Source of the DNA: Acidobacteriota bacterium
GTDB lineage: Bacteria > Acidobacteriota > Terriglobia > Terriglobales > Acidobacteriaceae
Reading direction: 5' to 3'
DNA: 14,254 nucleotides
Assembly (NCBI GenBank): GCA_021846065.1
Contig: JAJZCP010000014.1
Coordinates: 1-14,254, forward strand
Shown here in pieces: positions 1 to 7,191 of the stretch. A program made the translations under genes and the position numbers. The first letter of the stretch is position 1, and each line of letters opens with the position of its first letter. The notes under the pieces were generated by a model that saw nothing but the letters and a program-made list of their open reading frames with translations, made no database searches and had not been told where the DNA came from.

Positions 1-66
1 AAGCCACATCCGCAGCTCCCGGACGACACCCGCCTCTGGGCCGCGCTGGTCACCGCCTCCGGCTGA
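1..66 (+). pseudogene. C-terminal fragment of a YjhG/YagF-type dehydratase, cut by a junction
   Basis: Read from base 1 on the plus strand, this encodes about 21 residues including HPQLPDDTRLWAAL and then TASG before a TGA at 64-66. As I recall the E. coli YjhG sequence, its C-terminal region reads LPDDTRLWAMLQAVSGG, a very close match. The family then continues for roughly 20 more residues, which are absent here because the sequence crosses into the reverse-oriented 5' part of a dehydratase gene. The TGA is therefore probably created by the junction. The rest of this copy would lie left of base 1. What is seen is the peptide match and the abrupt end; the assignment rests on memory of the family and a short stretch. 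Confidence 0.6.
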
Positions 67-1717
67 TGTGGCCGATGCAGGCTCCGGTGGAGACGCCGCT
101 GAAGCGCGCATCGGTAAGGACGGCGACGTGTCGACAGTGGGGCAACTGACGCAGCGCCGAGGTGATCTGATAAATCTCCTGCATACCCGCGCCGAGTGGA
201 CCGCCGCAGATGAGGACGATGACGTCACCACTGCCGATCCGACCGGACTTGATGGCTTGGATCGCCGCCTCCTCGGTGACGAAGACGCGCGCCGGACCGG
301 TGTGCCGATAGACGTTATCGGGGCCTATCAGCGAGGGATCGATGGCGGTGCACTTGATGACCGAGCCGTGCGGAGCAAGATTTCCAGAGGGGAAACAGAC
401 GGTGGAACTGAGGCCGGCAGCGCGCGCCGCCGCCGGGGAGTGAATGACTTCGTCGGGATCAATGCCGTCGAGGTCGCGCAGGCGCTGACGAAAGACGACC
501 CGACGCCTGCACTCGCGCCACCAGTCGAGTGTCTGGTCAAGCGTAATACCGACAACGGTGCGGGCGGAGGTGTCCAGCAGGCCGGCAGCGCGCAGGTGGA
601 GCATGACCTCCGGCACTCCGCCGGCCAGGAAGACCTGCACGGTGGCAAAGCTGCGTGGGCCGTTGGGAAGCGCATCCACCAGGCGCGGAACCGAGCGGTT
701 GACCTCGGCCCAGTCTTCGGCTGTGGGCCGCGCCAGTCCGGCGGAAAAGGCGATGGCCGGAAGATGCAGCAGGAGATTGGTGGAGCCGCCGAAGGCCGCA
801 TGCACCACCATCGCATTGCGGACGGAGGCGTCCGTGAGGATATGCCGCATGCCGACGCCGTCCTGATGCATGCGCATGAGGGCCAGAGCCGAGCGCGACG
901 CCGCATCCAGCCAGACTGGCTGACCGGAAGGAGCGAGCGCGGAGTGCGGCAGCGACATGCCGAGCGCCTCGGCAACGACCTGTGCCGTTGCCGCCGTCCC
1001 CAGAAACTGACAGCCGCCCCCGGGTGTGGCGCAGGCGCGGCATCCCGCCTCGGCAGCAGCTTCCAGGGTGATCTGCCCCTGGGCGAAACGCGCCCCGATG
1101 GTCTGCACCTTGCCCGCGTCTTCGCCGGACTCCGGCAGGAGTGTGACGCCGCCGGGGACGAGAATCGCCGGATACTCGCCGCTGGCGGCCAAAGCCATCA
1201 TCATGGCGGGCAACCCCTTGTCGCAGGTGGCCACGCCCAGAACCCCCCTGCGCGTGGGAAGCGAGCGCATGAGGCGGCGCAGCACCATCGCGGCGTCATT
1301 GCGAAATGGCAGCGAGTCGAACATCCCGGTGGTGCCCTGCGTACGTCCGTCACAGGGATCGGTGCAGGCGGCGGCATAGGGAATGGCGCGGTTGCTGCGC
1401 AGGGTTCGCGCGGCTTCGGCGACCAGCAGACCCACCTCCCAGTGTCCTGTGTGAAGGCCCAGAGCGATGGGTTCGCCGCTCTCCGCGCGAAGGCCGCCGT
1501 GGGTGCTGAGAATCAGAAATTCAGGGTCGAGCAGGCGGGACGGCTCCCATCCCATTCCCGCGCCCTGGCTGAGTCCGAAGAGATTGCCTGAGGGCTGGGT
1601 GAGCAGCATCTCCGGCGAGATCGGCAAGGCTCCGCGCGGGCCGACGGCGTGGGTGGCAATCTGCAAATCGATTGTCGGAGACGAGTCCAGGATGGACCCG
1701 ATGGAGATGGAAGTCAC
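50..1717 (-). pseudogene. yjhG: D-xylonate dehydratase (YjhG/YagF type, IlvD/Edd family), 3'-truncated
   Basis: Members of this family dehydrate D-xylonate to 2-keto-3-deoxy-D-xylonate, using an iron-sulfur cluster and Mg2+, in pentose or sugar-acid catabolism in the cytoplasm. The likely cluster cysteines are C122 ([13 protein letters not shown]), C165 (ATCDKGLP) and C236 ([11 protein letters not shown]). Other YjhG-like stretches are [30 protein letters not shown] and [17 protein letters not shown]. The start is GTG at 1715-1717, with GGAG nine bases upstream. The protein is 555 residues against about 655 for the family: it ends CIGHISRRR, whereas the family continues GHV/I-x-PEALAGGPIG for about 100 more residues. 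The lost part is substantial, so this copy is probably inactive if the junction is real. If the junction is an assembly artefact, the true gene is intact. Family identity is secure; substrate is inferred from YjhG similarity. Confidence 0.85.
54..63. other. Fold-back junction at 9-base microhomology
   Basis: CGCCTCCGG at 54-62 can belong to either side. Read forward it continues the codons for T-A-S-G of the plus-strand dehydratase C-terminus. Read in reverse it resembles the codons for P-E-A that should follow GHIS in the minus-strand gene, except that one base is missing relative to an intact S-P-E-A reading. Two opposite-strand pieces of one gene family, about 80 residues apart in the protein, are thus joined head-on. 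Such inverted joins with microhomology are typical of template switching, either in the cell or during amplification or assembly. Confidence 0.55.
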
Positions 1718-1741
1718 GCGCGAAGGCTCCGAGGCTGGTGA

Positions 1742-1771
1742 ATAATAGCAACGGAAAAATTCCGTCGGAAT
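1742..1771 (-). promoter_or_regulatory. Putative promoter and operator of the dehydratase gene
   Basis: Two overlapping perfect inverted repeats occur: ACGGAA-AAA-TTCCGT (1751-1765) and ATTCCG-T-CGGAAT (1759-1771). They give three alternating CGGAA/TTCCG half-sites. On the minus strand TATTAT (1747 to 1742) could serve as a -10 box, with a poor -35 (TTCCGA) 17 bases upstream, so the first palindrome would fill the spacer and the second would overlap the -35. The GTG start is about 25 bases downstream of the -10. This arrangement fits repression by a dimeric catabolic regulator, but no regulator gene is in the window. The palindromes are seen; their role is inferred. Confidence 0.35.
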
Positions 1772-1799
1772 GATTGTAGCCGGGGAGCGGGTGAAGGTG

Positions 1800-1825
1800 C
1801 AGCCGACGAAGCACGTCGCCGGCTG
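1800..1825. other. Stem-loop 3' of the small Q/A-rich gene
   Basis: CAGCCGACG (1800-1808) can pair with CGTC (1814-1817) and GGCTG (1821-1825), leaving a 3-base bulge (GCC) and the loop AAGCA. It lies about 30 bases beyond the stop of the minus-strand small gene. No T-run follows on either strand, so it is at best a weak or Rho-assisted terminator or a 3'-end-protecting hairpin. Confidence 0.3.
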
Positions 1826-1855
1826 GTATCAGCACAGAAGAGGCATCCGCACGGC

Positions 1856-2038
1856 TCAGTGGCCGTCGCCGTCACCATCGTGCGCCAAAGATGCGCGGCC
1901 TGCTTCGCTGATGGAAGCAGTATCCTGCTGCAACATGGCATTCTGGCTCTGCTGCTGCTGCGCAGCTGCCACGCTGGCCTGGACGACCTGCGCAGTCTGC
2001 GTGGCTTGAGTTACGGCTCCTATTGCTGCGATACTCAT
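1856..2038 (-). CDS. Small Q/A-rich protein, 60 aa (YjfB-like motility protein possible)
   Basis: The start ATG at 2036-2038 has a strong Shine-Dalgarno site, AAAGGAG, seven bases before it, which favours this start over an in-frame ATG 63 bases upstream. The product begins MSIAAIGAVTQATQTAQVV, has an alanine/glutamine-rich middle (VAAAQQQQSQ), and ends in an acidic and histidine tail (DGDGDGH). It has no transmembrane segment or signal peptide and is predicted to be helical. The N-terminal pattern (MSIAAI...T..TQTAQ.VQ) recalls the short YjfB-type 'putative motility protein' family, but the C-terminal half does not clearly match, so this is only a suggestion. There are no flagellar genes nearby. 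The gene stands alone, in the same direction as the dehydratase but separated from it by about 140 bases containing a hairpin and the putative operator. Confidence 0.6.
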   Translation of the reverse strand: MSIAAIGAVTQATQTAQVVQASVAAAQQQQSQNAMLQQDTASISEAGRASLAHDGDGDGH

Positions 2039-2269
2039 GGCAGTACTCCTTTCTGCTATCGTTTTCGGCAAGGCTTGGTGGGTCCGTGAGCGTGGAGGCA
2101 AACTATGACAAACTCTTCATGGGATCATGCCACGACACGGAAAGGCTTTTCGGACTTCGTCTCCTGGCAGGATTTGGCGGCAAGACGCAATGACTCTTTT
2201 TCTTAGACACTACTGCGGAATGCAGGCTGTTTCCGCTTTGCTCGCAAGGTGACCCGGAGGGTCTCCGGT

Positions 2270-3730
2270 ATGCCCGTCAATCTTCCCCCGTCGGTGATTC
2301 CAGAAACTCCCTCGCCCATGCATGAAATTGCCGCGGCAATCGATCGAGTCGCGCCTTTGCAGGGGCTGAGCTACGCCGAGCGCGAGTGGCTGGCACAGAG
2401 AGGAACTGAAATCCGTCTGCATGCGGGCGAGATTTTGTTTGAAGAAGGCCAGTCCGCCGAGCAGATGATCCTGATCCTCAAGGGCGAAATTCACGTCCGC
2501 AGGCATCGCACCGGGCCGATGGCGCTGTTTATCGGTCGGGCCGGTCAGATGACGGGCCTGCTTCCCTTCTCGCGCATGACCAGCTATGGCGGACAGGGAT
2601 TTGCCGTGCAGGATGTGTGGGCGCTGCTCTTTCACCGGTCGCTGTTTCCAGAGATCCTGCAGACCATCCCCAGTTTCGGCCAGCGCGTTGTGAATACTCT
2701 GCTGGATCGCGTTCGGGAGGTGACGCGCATCGAGCAGCAAAGCGAAAAGCTGACGGCGCTGGGCAAGCTGGCGGGCAATCTGGCGCACGAGCTGAACAAT
2801 CCCTCGGCTGCAGCCCAGCGCGCCGCAAGCGGCATTCTGGGCGAATTGCGGCACTTCGCCGATGGACGCTACGCGCTGGTGGCGCTGTGCCTGAGCGAGC
2901 AGCAGGTGCTGGCCGTGCAGGAATGGGAGCGACAGGCGCGCGCGCGCACCGTGGACTCACAGAACGAGACGCAATCCGGAACTGCGGATCGCGAAGACGC
3001 AATCCTGCGCTGGCTGGGCGAGCAGAGGATTGAGGAGGGATGGCGCATTGCGCCGGAACTGGCGGAACTGGGCGTGACGCTCGAAGACCTCCGGTTACTG
3101 CCCGAGTTTCTGAACCGAGATGCGATGCAGGTCGTGCTCAACCAGTTCGCATCCTCCCTGCGCGCCGAACACTTCGCGCAGGCGATGCTGCACTCCTCGG
3201 AACGCATCTTCGATCTGATCAGCGCCATCAAGAGCTACTCGTACATGGATCGCGCACCGATTCTGGAAGTGGACGTGCCGGAAGGCATCGAAGCAACGCT
3301 GCGTATGCTGCAATCGCGCATCGGAGATGTACAGGTGGAGCGTGACTTCGAAAGCGACCTGCCGACGATCAGCGCCTATGGGAGCGAGCTGAACCAGGTG
3401 TGGACCGCGCTGATTGAGAATGCTCTGGAGGCGATGCAGCAGGTGAAGCGTGAGGGCTACCAGCCGAAGCTGCGCCTGAGCTGCCGCAAGGAAGCGGATA
3501 TGCTCCTGGTCGAGGTGTGGGACAACGGGCCGGGGATTTCGACGGCGCTCCAGGATCGCGTCTTCGAGCCGTTCTACACGACCAAAGCGCCCGGCCACGG
3601 GCTTGGGCTGGGACTGGACAATGCCATGCGCATCGTGCGCAAGCATCGCGGCCACCTGAGCGTGCGCTCCGAGCCTGGCGCAACGAGCTTTCGCGTACGC
3701 CTGCCGCTGAACCAGCTTCAGGCTTACTGA
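2270..3730 (+). CDS. Sensor histidine kinase with Crp-like (cNMP-binding) N-terminal domain
   Basis: A cytoplasmic ATP-dependent histidine kinase of 486 aa without transmembrane segments. Residues about 25-145 resemble a cyclic-nucleotide-binding/Crp-type beta-roll (LHAGEILFEEGQSAEQMILI, then LKGEIHVRR). The phosphoacceptor is H173 in GNLAHELNNPSAAA. The ATPase domain carries the N-box TALIENALEAM (N384), G1 DNGPGIS, F-box VFEPFYTT and G2 GHGLGLGLDNA. About 210 residues separate H173 from the N-box, longer than the usual 110 or so, with a charged stretch and the conserved-looking SAIKSYSYMDRAPILEVDV; I associate this pattern with kinases of Actinobacteria, Deinococcus and Acidobacteria. ATG 2270 is chosen because GGAGGG sits eight bases upstream; the GTG at 2249 lacks this. 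No response regulator is adjacent, so it is an orphan. The ligand is unknown. It converges on the M16 peptidase across a shared terminator. Confidence 0.88.
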   Translation: MPVNLPPSVIPETPSPMHEIAAAIDRVAPLQGLSYAEREWLAQRGTEIRLHAGEILFEEGQSAEQMILILKGEIHVRRHRTGPMALFIGRAGQMTGLLPFSRMTSYGGQGFAVQDVWALLFHRSLFPEILQTIPSFGQRVVNTLLDRVREVTRIEQQSEKLTALGKLAGNLAHELNNPSAAAQRAASGILGELRHFADGRYALVALCLSEQQVLAVQEWERQARARTVDSQNETQSGTADREDAILRWLGEQRIEEGWRIAPELAELGVTLEDLRLLPEFLNRDAMQVVLNQFASSLRAEHFAQAMLHSSERIFDLISAIKSYSYMDRAPILEVDVPEGIEATLRMLQSRIGDVQVERDFESDLPTISAYGSELNQVWTALIENALEAMQQVKREGYQPKLRLSCRKEADMLLVEVWDNGPGISTALQDRVFEPFYTTKAPGHGLGLGLDNAMRIVRKHRGHLSVRSEPGATSFRVRLPLNQLQAY

Positions 3731-3745
3731 TCCCACGCAAAAGAA

Positions 3746-3795
3746 AACGCCTGCCGCAATCCGGATGACTTCGGGACCACGGCAGGCGTTCTTTC
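3746..3795. terminator. Bidirectional Rho-independent terminator
   Basis: AACGCCTGCCG (3746-3756) pairs perfectly with CGGCAGGCGTT (3780-3790), an 11-bp stem around a 23-base loop. On the plus strand CTTTCCC follows. On the minus strand the stem leads into TTTTCTTTTG, the better U-rich tail. It lies between two convergent genes, ending the kinase transcript from the left and the M16 peptidase transcript from the right. Confidence 0.8.
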
Positions 3796-3809
3796 CCACA
3801 CGCCAGAGG

Positions 3810-6671
3810 CTACTGGCTGACTCCGGTTGAGGCCACCGGATCGCCGCTGGTATCGCGCAGTTCAATCGGGCCAAGGTTGGCTTTCTGCAACTGTGGCTCG
3901 ATCTTTGCCCGATCTCCGACCGCCAGCACGATCAGGTTGTCCGGATGCACATACTGCTGGGCGGCGCGGGCCACATCCTGCGGAGTGACCGCTGAGAAAC
4001 GCGCAGGCAGCGTGGCAAAGTAATCCTGCGGCAGACTGTAGACAAACAGCTCCGCCATCAGGCCGGATTCGCTATTGACCGTCTCGAAGTTACCCGGCAG
4101 CGAACGGAGCGCGTTGTCTTTCGCCAGAGTCAGTTCGGCGACGCTCGGCGGATCGGTGCGAATGCGATTCAACTCCGCGAAGAGTTGCGTTGCCGCCGGA
4201 CCGGTGACGTCGGTGCGCACCTGAGCGCCAGCATAGAACGGCCCACCATCGCGATCGAAGAAAAATCCCGAGAAAGCACCGTAGGTGTAGCCGTGCTGTT
4301 CGCGAAGATTCATGTTGATGCGACTGGAGAAGAGCCCGCCGAGCACGCTGTTCATCTCGACAATCGCAGGATGATCTGGCGTGTTGCGTGGAACACCCAG
4401 ACCGAGCGCAAAGAGCGTCGTCTGCGGCGAACCGGGCTTATCGACGATCACAACTTTCCTCTGCGGCGCGGCAGGCGGGGGCGGAAGCTGGACCGGCTTT
4501 GCCGAGACAGACGGATTTGTCCAGGAGCCAAAGTACTTCTGCGCCAGTGCGTGGGCCTGCGCCAGCGTGAGGTCACCGGCCAGCACCAGCGCCGAGTCCT
4601 GCGGCGCGTAGTGCGCAGTCCAGAAGGAGGATATCTCCTGCTGCGTCGTGGCCTTCACGGAGTCCATAGTGCCCACCGGCTGGAAACCATAGGGCTGGTC
4701 GCCGTAGAGCAGCTTCGATCCGACGCGCAGCATCGAAGCGATCGGCTGATCCGACTCCTGCAGAATCGCGATCATGCGCTGTTTGCGAACGCGCTCGACC
4801 TCCGTGGAGGCAAAGGCCGGATGCAGAGCGACGTCCGAGAGAATCTCCATTGCCGCGCCGGTGTTGTTGGTGAGCGCACCGATGCTGACGCCAGCCGAAT
4901 CCATCCCAGCCGTGGAACCGATGCTTGCGCCAATCTGCGCCACGTCATCCGCAAGCTGCGTGGCGGAGCGGGTTCTGGTGCCCTGCGTCAGCATGCTGGC
5001 CGTGAACGAAGCCAGACCGGGTCGCGTAGTCGGATTGTCTTCTCCTCCGGCGCGCGTGACCAGATTTGCGCTGAGCACGGGTAGTTCGTGTTCCTGGATG
5101 AGGTAGACACGGAGACCGTTGGAGAGAGTGAAAGACTCCGAAGACGGCAGATGCAGCTTCGACTCCGGACCGGGCTTCGGGGGGTCTTTGCGCCATGCCT
5201 GCGAGGCCTCAAACGCCTGCGAATACGGAGGCGTTACGACTGTATGCAGGTCAGTGTCGGCAGGGCTGCGGGGAACGTCGTCGGTCACTTTCTTGCCCGG
5301 AACGCACTCAACCACCACGCGCTGGTTATCGCCGAAGTACTTGACGGCAGCCTGCTGAACGCTGCTCGTGGTCAGCGCCTCATAACCGGCAACGTCTTTG
5401 GCCAGGTAGCCGGGGTCGTGCTCGTACTGGTTGTAGCGGTCCATCATATCCGCCACTCCGCCAAAGCCGCCCAGACGCTGGAGTCCTTCGATCATGCCGG
5501 TCAGCGTCTTGTTGCGCGCGCGGTCCAGTTCGGCCTGTGTGGGGCCGTCTTTGCGCAGGCTGGCGATCTCTTCGTCCACCTTCGCCTGAATGTCAGCAAG
5601 CTTCACGCCAGGACGCGCGATGATGTCGCACTGCGCCATCGAGACGATCATCACCTGCTCATCCGAACAACTGACGCTCTGCGCGACCTGATCCTTATAG
5701 ACCAGGCGCTGGTAGAGGCGACTGACTTTACCGCCTCCCAGAATGTCGAGAAATATCTCCGAGGCGCGATCGCCGGGCGTGAAGGCCGCGGGCGCAAGCC
5801 AGCCAAGACTCAGGCGCGGAAGCTGCACCGTGTCCGTGATGACCTCGCGGCGTTCGGTGGTGATGGGCGGCGTGACGACGTGCACCGGCGCAACCGCCGG
5901 GCCGCGCGGAATGGGGCCGAAGTATCTTGCGATCTGCGCCTTGACATCGGCCGTGTTGAAGTCGCCGACGATGGCGATGCTGGCGTTGTTCGGCGTGTAG
6001 TACTCGTGGAAAAACTCGCGCACGTCGTTCAGGCGCGCCGCCTCAACGTCGGCGTGCGAGCCGATCACGTTGCCGTAGTAAGGATGTGTCTTCGGAAACA
6101 GCAGATGACCAACCGCTTCGTCGGCAATATCGTAAGGCTGCCCTTCATCCTGGCGCAGCTCGTTGCGCACTACGTCGCGCTGATTGGTCAGCTTGGTGCG
6201 GTCAAGCGTCTCCAGCAGAAAACCCATGCGGTCGCTTTCCAGCCACAAGGCCAGATCGAGCTGATTACTGGGCACGGTCTCAAAATAGTTGGTGCGGTCG
6301 TAACTGGTGGTTCCGTTGATGTCCGTCGCACCGGCACCCTCCAGATAGCGGAAGTGGGCCTTTTCGCCAACATGCTCGGAGCCTTCGAACATCATGTGCT
6401 CGAAGAGATGAGCAAAGCCCGTCCGTCCCGAGCGCTCATTGGCCGGGCCGACGTGGTACCAGAGATCGACGGCGACCAGCGGCAGGCGATGATCCTCGCG
6501 CAGAATCACTTCCAGTCCGTTCGGAAGCGTATATTTCTCATACTTCAGGTCGGGCACCTTCAACGGAGCCGCAGCAACGGCCGGCAAAGCCAGACAACCG
6601 GCCAGCAGAGCGGCAAATACAGCCTTACCGCTGGAAAAATGTCCAGCGAAACAAGCATGGAATCGATTCAT
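3810..6671 (-). CDS. Exported M16 family zinc metallopeptidase (two-domain, pitrilysin-like)
   Basis: A 953-aa M16 (insulinase/pitrilysin family) peptidase. The N-terminal unit carries the inverted zinc motif HLFEH at 88-92 within TGFAHLFEHMMFEGSEH, and the third ligand is probably E171 in VVRNELRQDE. A second M16 unit starts near residue 511 (FTLSNGLRVYLIQEHELPVL). It has GLASFTASML where the zinc motif would be, so it is catalytically dead, but it keeps the C-domain signature LREQHGYTYGAFSG (substrate-binding R/Y). This active-plus-inactive fusion is common in M16 proteins. Residues 1-35 form an export signal: a hydrophobic core, then AVAAA. LLAGC at 22-26 also fits a lipobox, though the hydrophobic stretch continues beyond it, so signal peptidase I cleavage is more likely. 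The start ATG has GGAGA upstream. It probably degrades peptides in the periplasm. It is apparently monocistronic, ending at the shared terminator. Confidence 0.93.
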   Translation of the reverse strand: MNRFHACFAGHFSSGKAVFAALLAGCLALPAVAAAPLKVPDLKYEKYTLPNGLEVILREDHRLPLVAVDLWYHVGPANERSGRTGFAHLFEHMMFEGSEHVGEKAHFRYLEGAGATDINGTTSYDRTNYFETVPSNQLDLALWLESDRMGFLLETLDRTKLTNQRDVVRNELRQDEGQPYDIADEAVGHLLFPKTHPYYGNVIGSHADVEAARLNDVREFFHEYYTPNNASIAIVGDFNTADVKAQIARYFGPIPRGPAVAPVHVVTPPITTERREVITDTVQLPRLSLGWLAPAAFTPGDRASEIFLDILGGGKVSRLYQRLVYKDQVAQSVSCSDEQVMIVSMAQCDIIARPGVKLADIQAKVDEEIASLRKDGPTQAELDRARNKTLTGMIEGLQRLGGFGGVADMMDRYNQYEHDPGYLAKDVAGYEALTTSSVQQAAVKYFGDNQRVVVECVPGKKVTDDVPRSPADTDLHTVVTPPYSQAFEASQAWRKDPPKPGPESKLHLPSSESFTLSNGLRVYLIQEHELPVLSANLVTRAGGEDNPTTRPGLASFTASMLTQGTRTRSATQLADDVAQIGASIGSTAGMDSAGVSIGALTNNTGAAMEILSDVALHPAFASTEVERVRKQRMIAILQESDQPIASMLRVGSKLLYGDQPYGFQPVGTMDSVKATTQQEISSFWTAHYAPQDSALVLAGDLTLAQAHALAQKYFGSWTNPSVSAKPVQLPPPPAAPQRKVVIVDKPGSPQTTLFALGLGVPRNTPDHPAIVEMNSVLGGLFSSRINMNLREQHGYTYGAFSGFFFDRDGGPFYAGAQVRTDVTGPAATQLFAELNRIRTDPPSVAELTLAKDNALRSLPGNFETVNSESGLMAELFVYSLPQDYFATLPARFSAVTPQDVARAAQQYVHPDNLIVLAVGDRAKIEPQLQKANLGPIELRDTSGDPVASTGVSQ

Positions 6672-6740
6672 CTTGAGTCTCCAGAGAAAGCATCAGCGGG
6701 ATAGGAAAAGATCACACCGCTTCTCAGCATATACGTACAG

Positions 6741-6771
6741 AACGGAAGGACCGTTCCACGGAGAAACGGTC
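6741..6771. other. Alternative hairpins between the DUF427 and M16 genes
   Basis: AACGG (6741-6745) can pair with CCGTT (6751-6755) across AAGGA. Alternatively GACCGTT (6749-6755) can pair with AACGGTC (6765-6771) across nine bases. The middle arm is shared, so the two stems exclude each other. The element lies just past the DUF427 stop and within the possible 5' leader of the M16 peptidase transcript. It may be a weak terminator or a leader structure; no U-run follows. Confidence 0.3.
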
Positions 6772-6788
6772 GGGCTGAAAAACCGCTG

Positions 6789-7073
6789 CTACTTTTCCAC
6801 CTCGACGCCGCGCCAGAAAGCGACGTGGTTCTTGATCTTGCGCGCCGCCGGCTTAGGGTCCGGATAATACCAGGCCGCATCCAGATTTTCCTGGTCGCCC
6901 CAGACCAGGGTGTAATAGCGCGCCTGCCCTTTCCACGGGCAAGTGGAAGTGGTGGAACTGGGACGGAAAAATTCGCGTTTCAGGGCGGATTCAGGGAAGT
7001 AAATGTTGCCCTCGACGACTTCAAACTGATCGCTTTCCGCGATAACAAGACCATTCCAGACAGCTTTAGCCAT
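6789..7073 (-). CDS. DUF427 domain-containing protein, 94 aa
   Basis: A complete single-domain DUF427 protein. Characteristic stretches are MAKAVWNGLVIAESD at the N-terminus, VVEGNIYFPESAL, the conserved STCPWKGQARYYTL and AAWYYPDPKPAA, ending with NHVAFWRGVEVEK. The length equals the usual family core. It is predicted to be a cytoplasmic beta-rich protein with no signal peptide. The biochemical role of the family is not established and I assign none. The ATG at 7073 has only a weak and rather distant AAGG upstream. It lies about 120 bases downstream of the small Cys-protein gene in the same direction, separated from it by a strong hairpin, and so probably has its own promoter. Confidence 0.88.
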   Translation of the reverse strand: MAKAVWNGLVIAESDQFEVVEGNIYFPESALKREFFRPSSTTSTCPWKGQARYYTLVWGDQENLDAAWYYPDPKPAARKIKNHVAFWRGVEVEK

Positions 7074-7112
7074 GACGATCGATGCACCTTGCTTATGGTA
7101 TTCATACGATAC

Positions 7113-7157
7113 CAGCCTGTCGGCGTGTCCGCGACAGCGGACACGCCCGGCAGGCTG
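7113..7157. other. Strong 20-bp stem-loop, probable transcript-end or insulating hairpin
   Basis: CAGCCTGTCGGCGTGTCCGC (7113-7132) pairs with 7137-7157 across a GACA tetraloop, with one G-T wobble and one bulged base. It begins about 35 bases past the stop of the minus-strand small Cys protein. The stem is very GC-rich but no T-run follows on either strand, so it is not a canonical intrinsic terminator. It could be a Rho-independent-like terminator without a U-tract, or a copy of a dispersed palindromic repeat. Confidence 0.6.
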
Positions 7158-7191
7158 TGAAGCAGTGAAACGAATGGGCTATGCCGGAGGC

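Noticed and set aside
68..1591. 507-codon plus-strand open frame opposite the dehydratase
   Set aside because: It is antisense to a clear IlvD/Edd-family protein; its translation is low-complexity (R, G, A, D-rich) and matches no family. Such frames are common opposite GC-rich genes.
5088..6704. 538-codon plus-strand open frame opposite the M16 peptidase
   Set aside because: The opposite strand encodes a full-length M16 protein with zinc ligands and signal peptide; this frame is a shadow with no recognisable domain.
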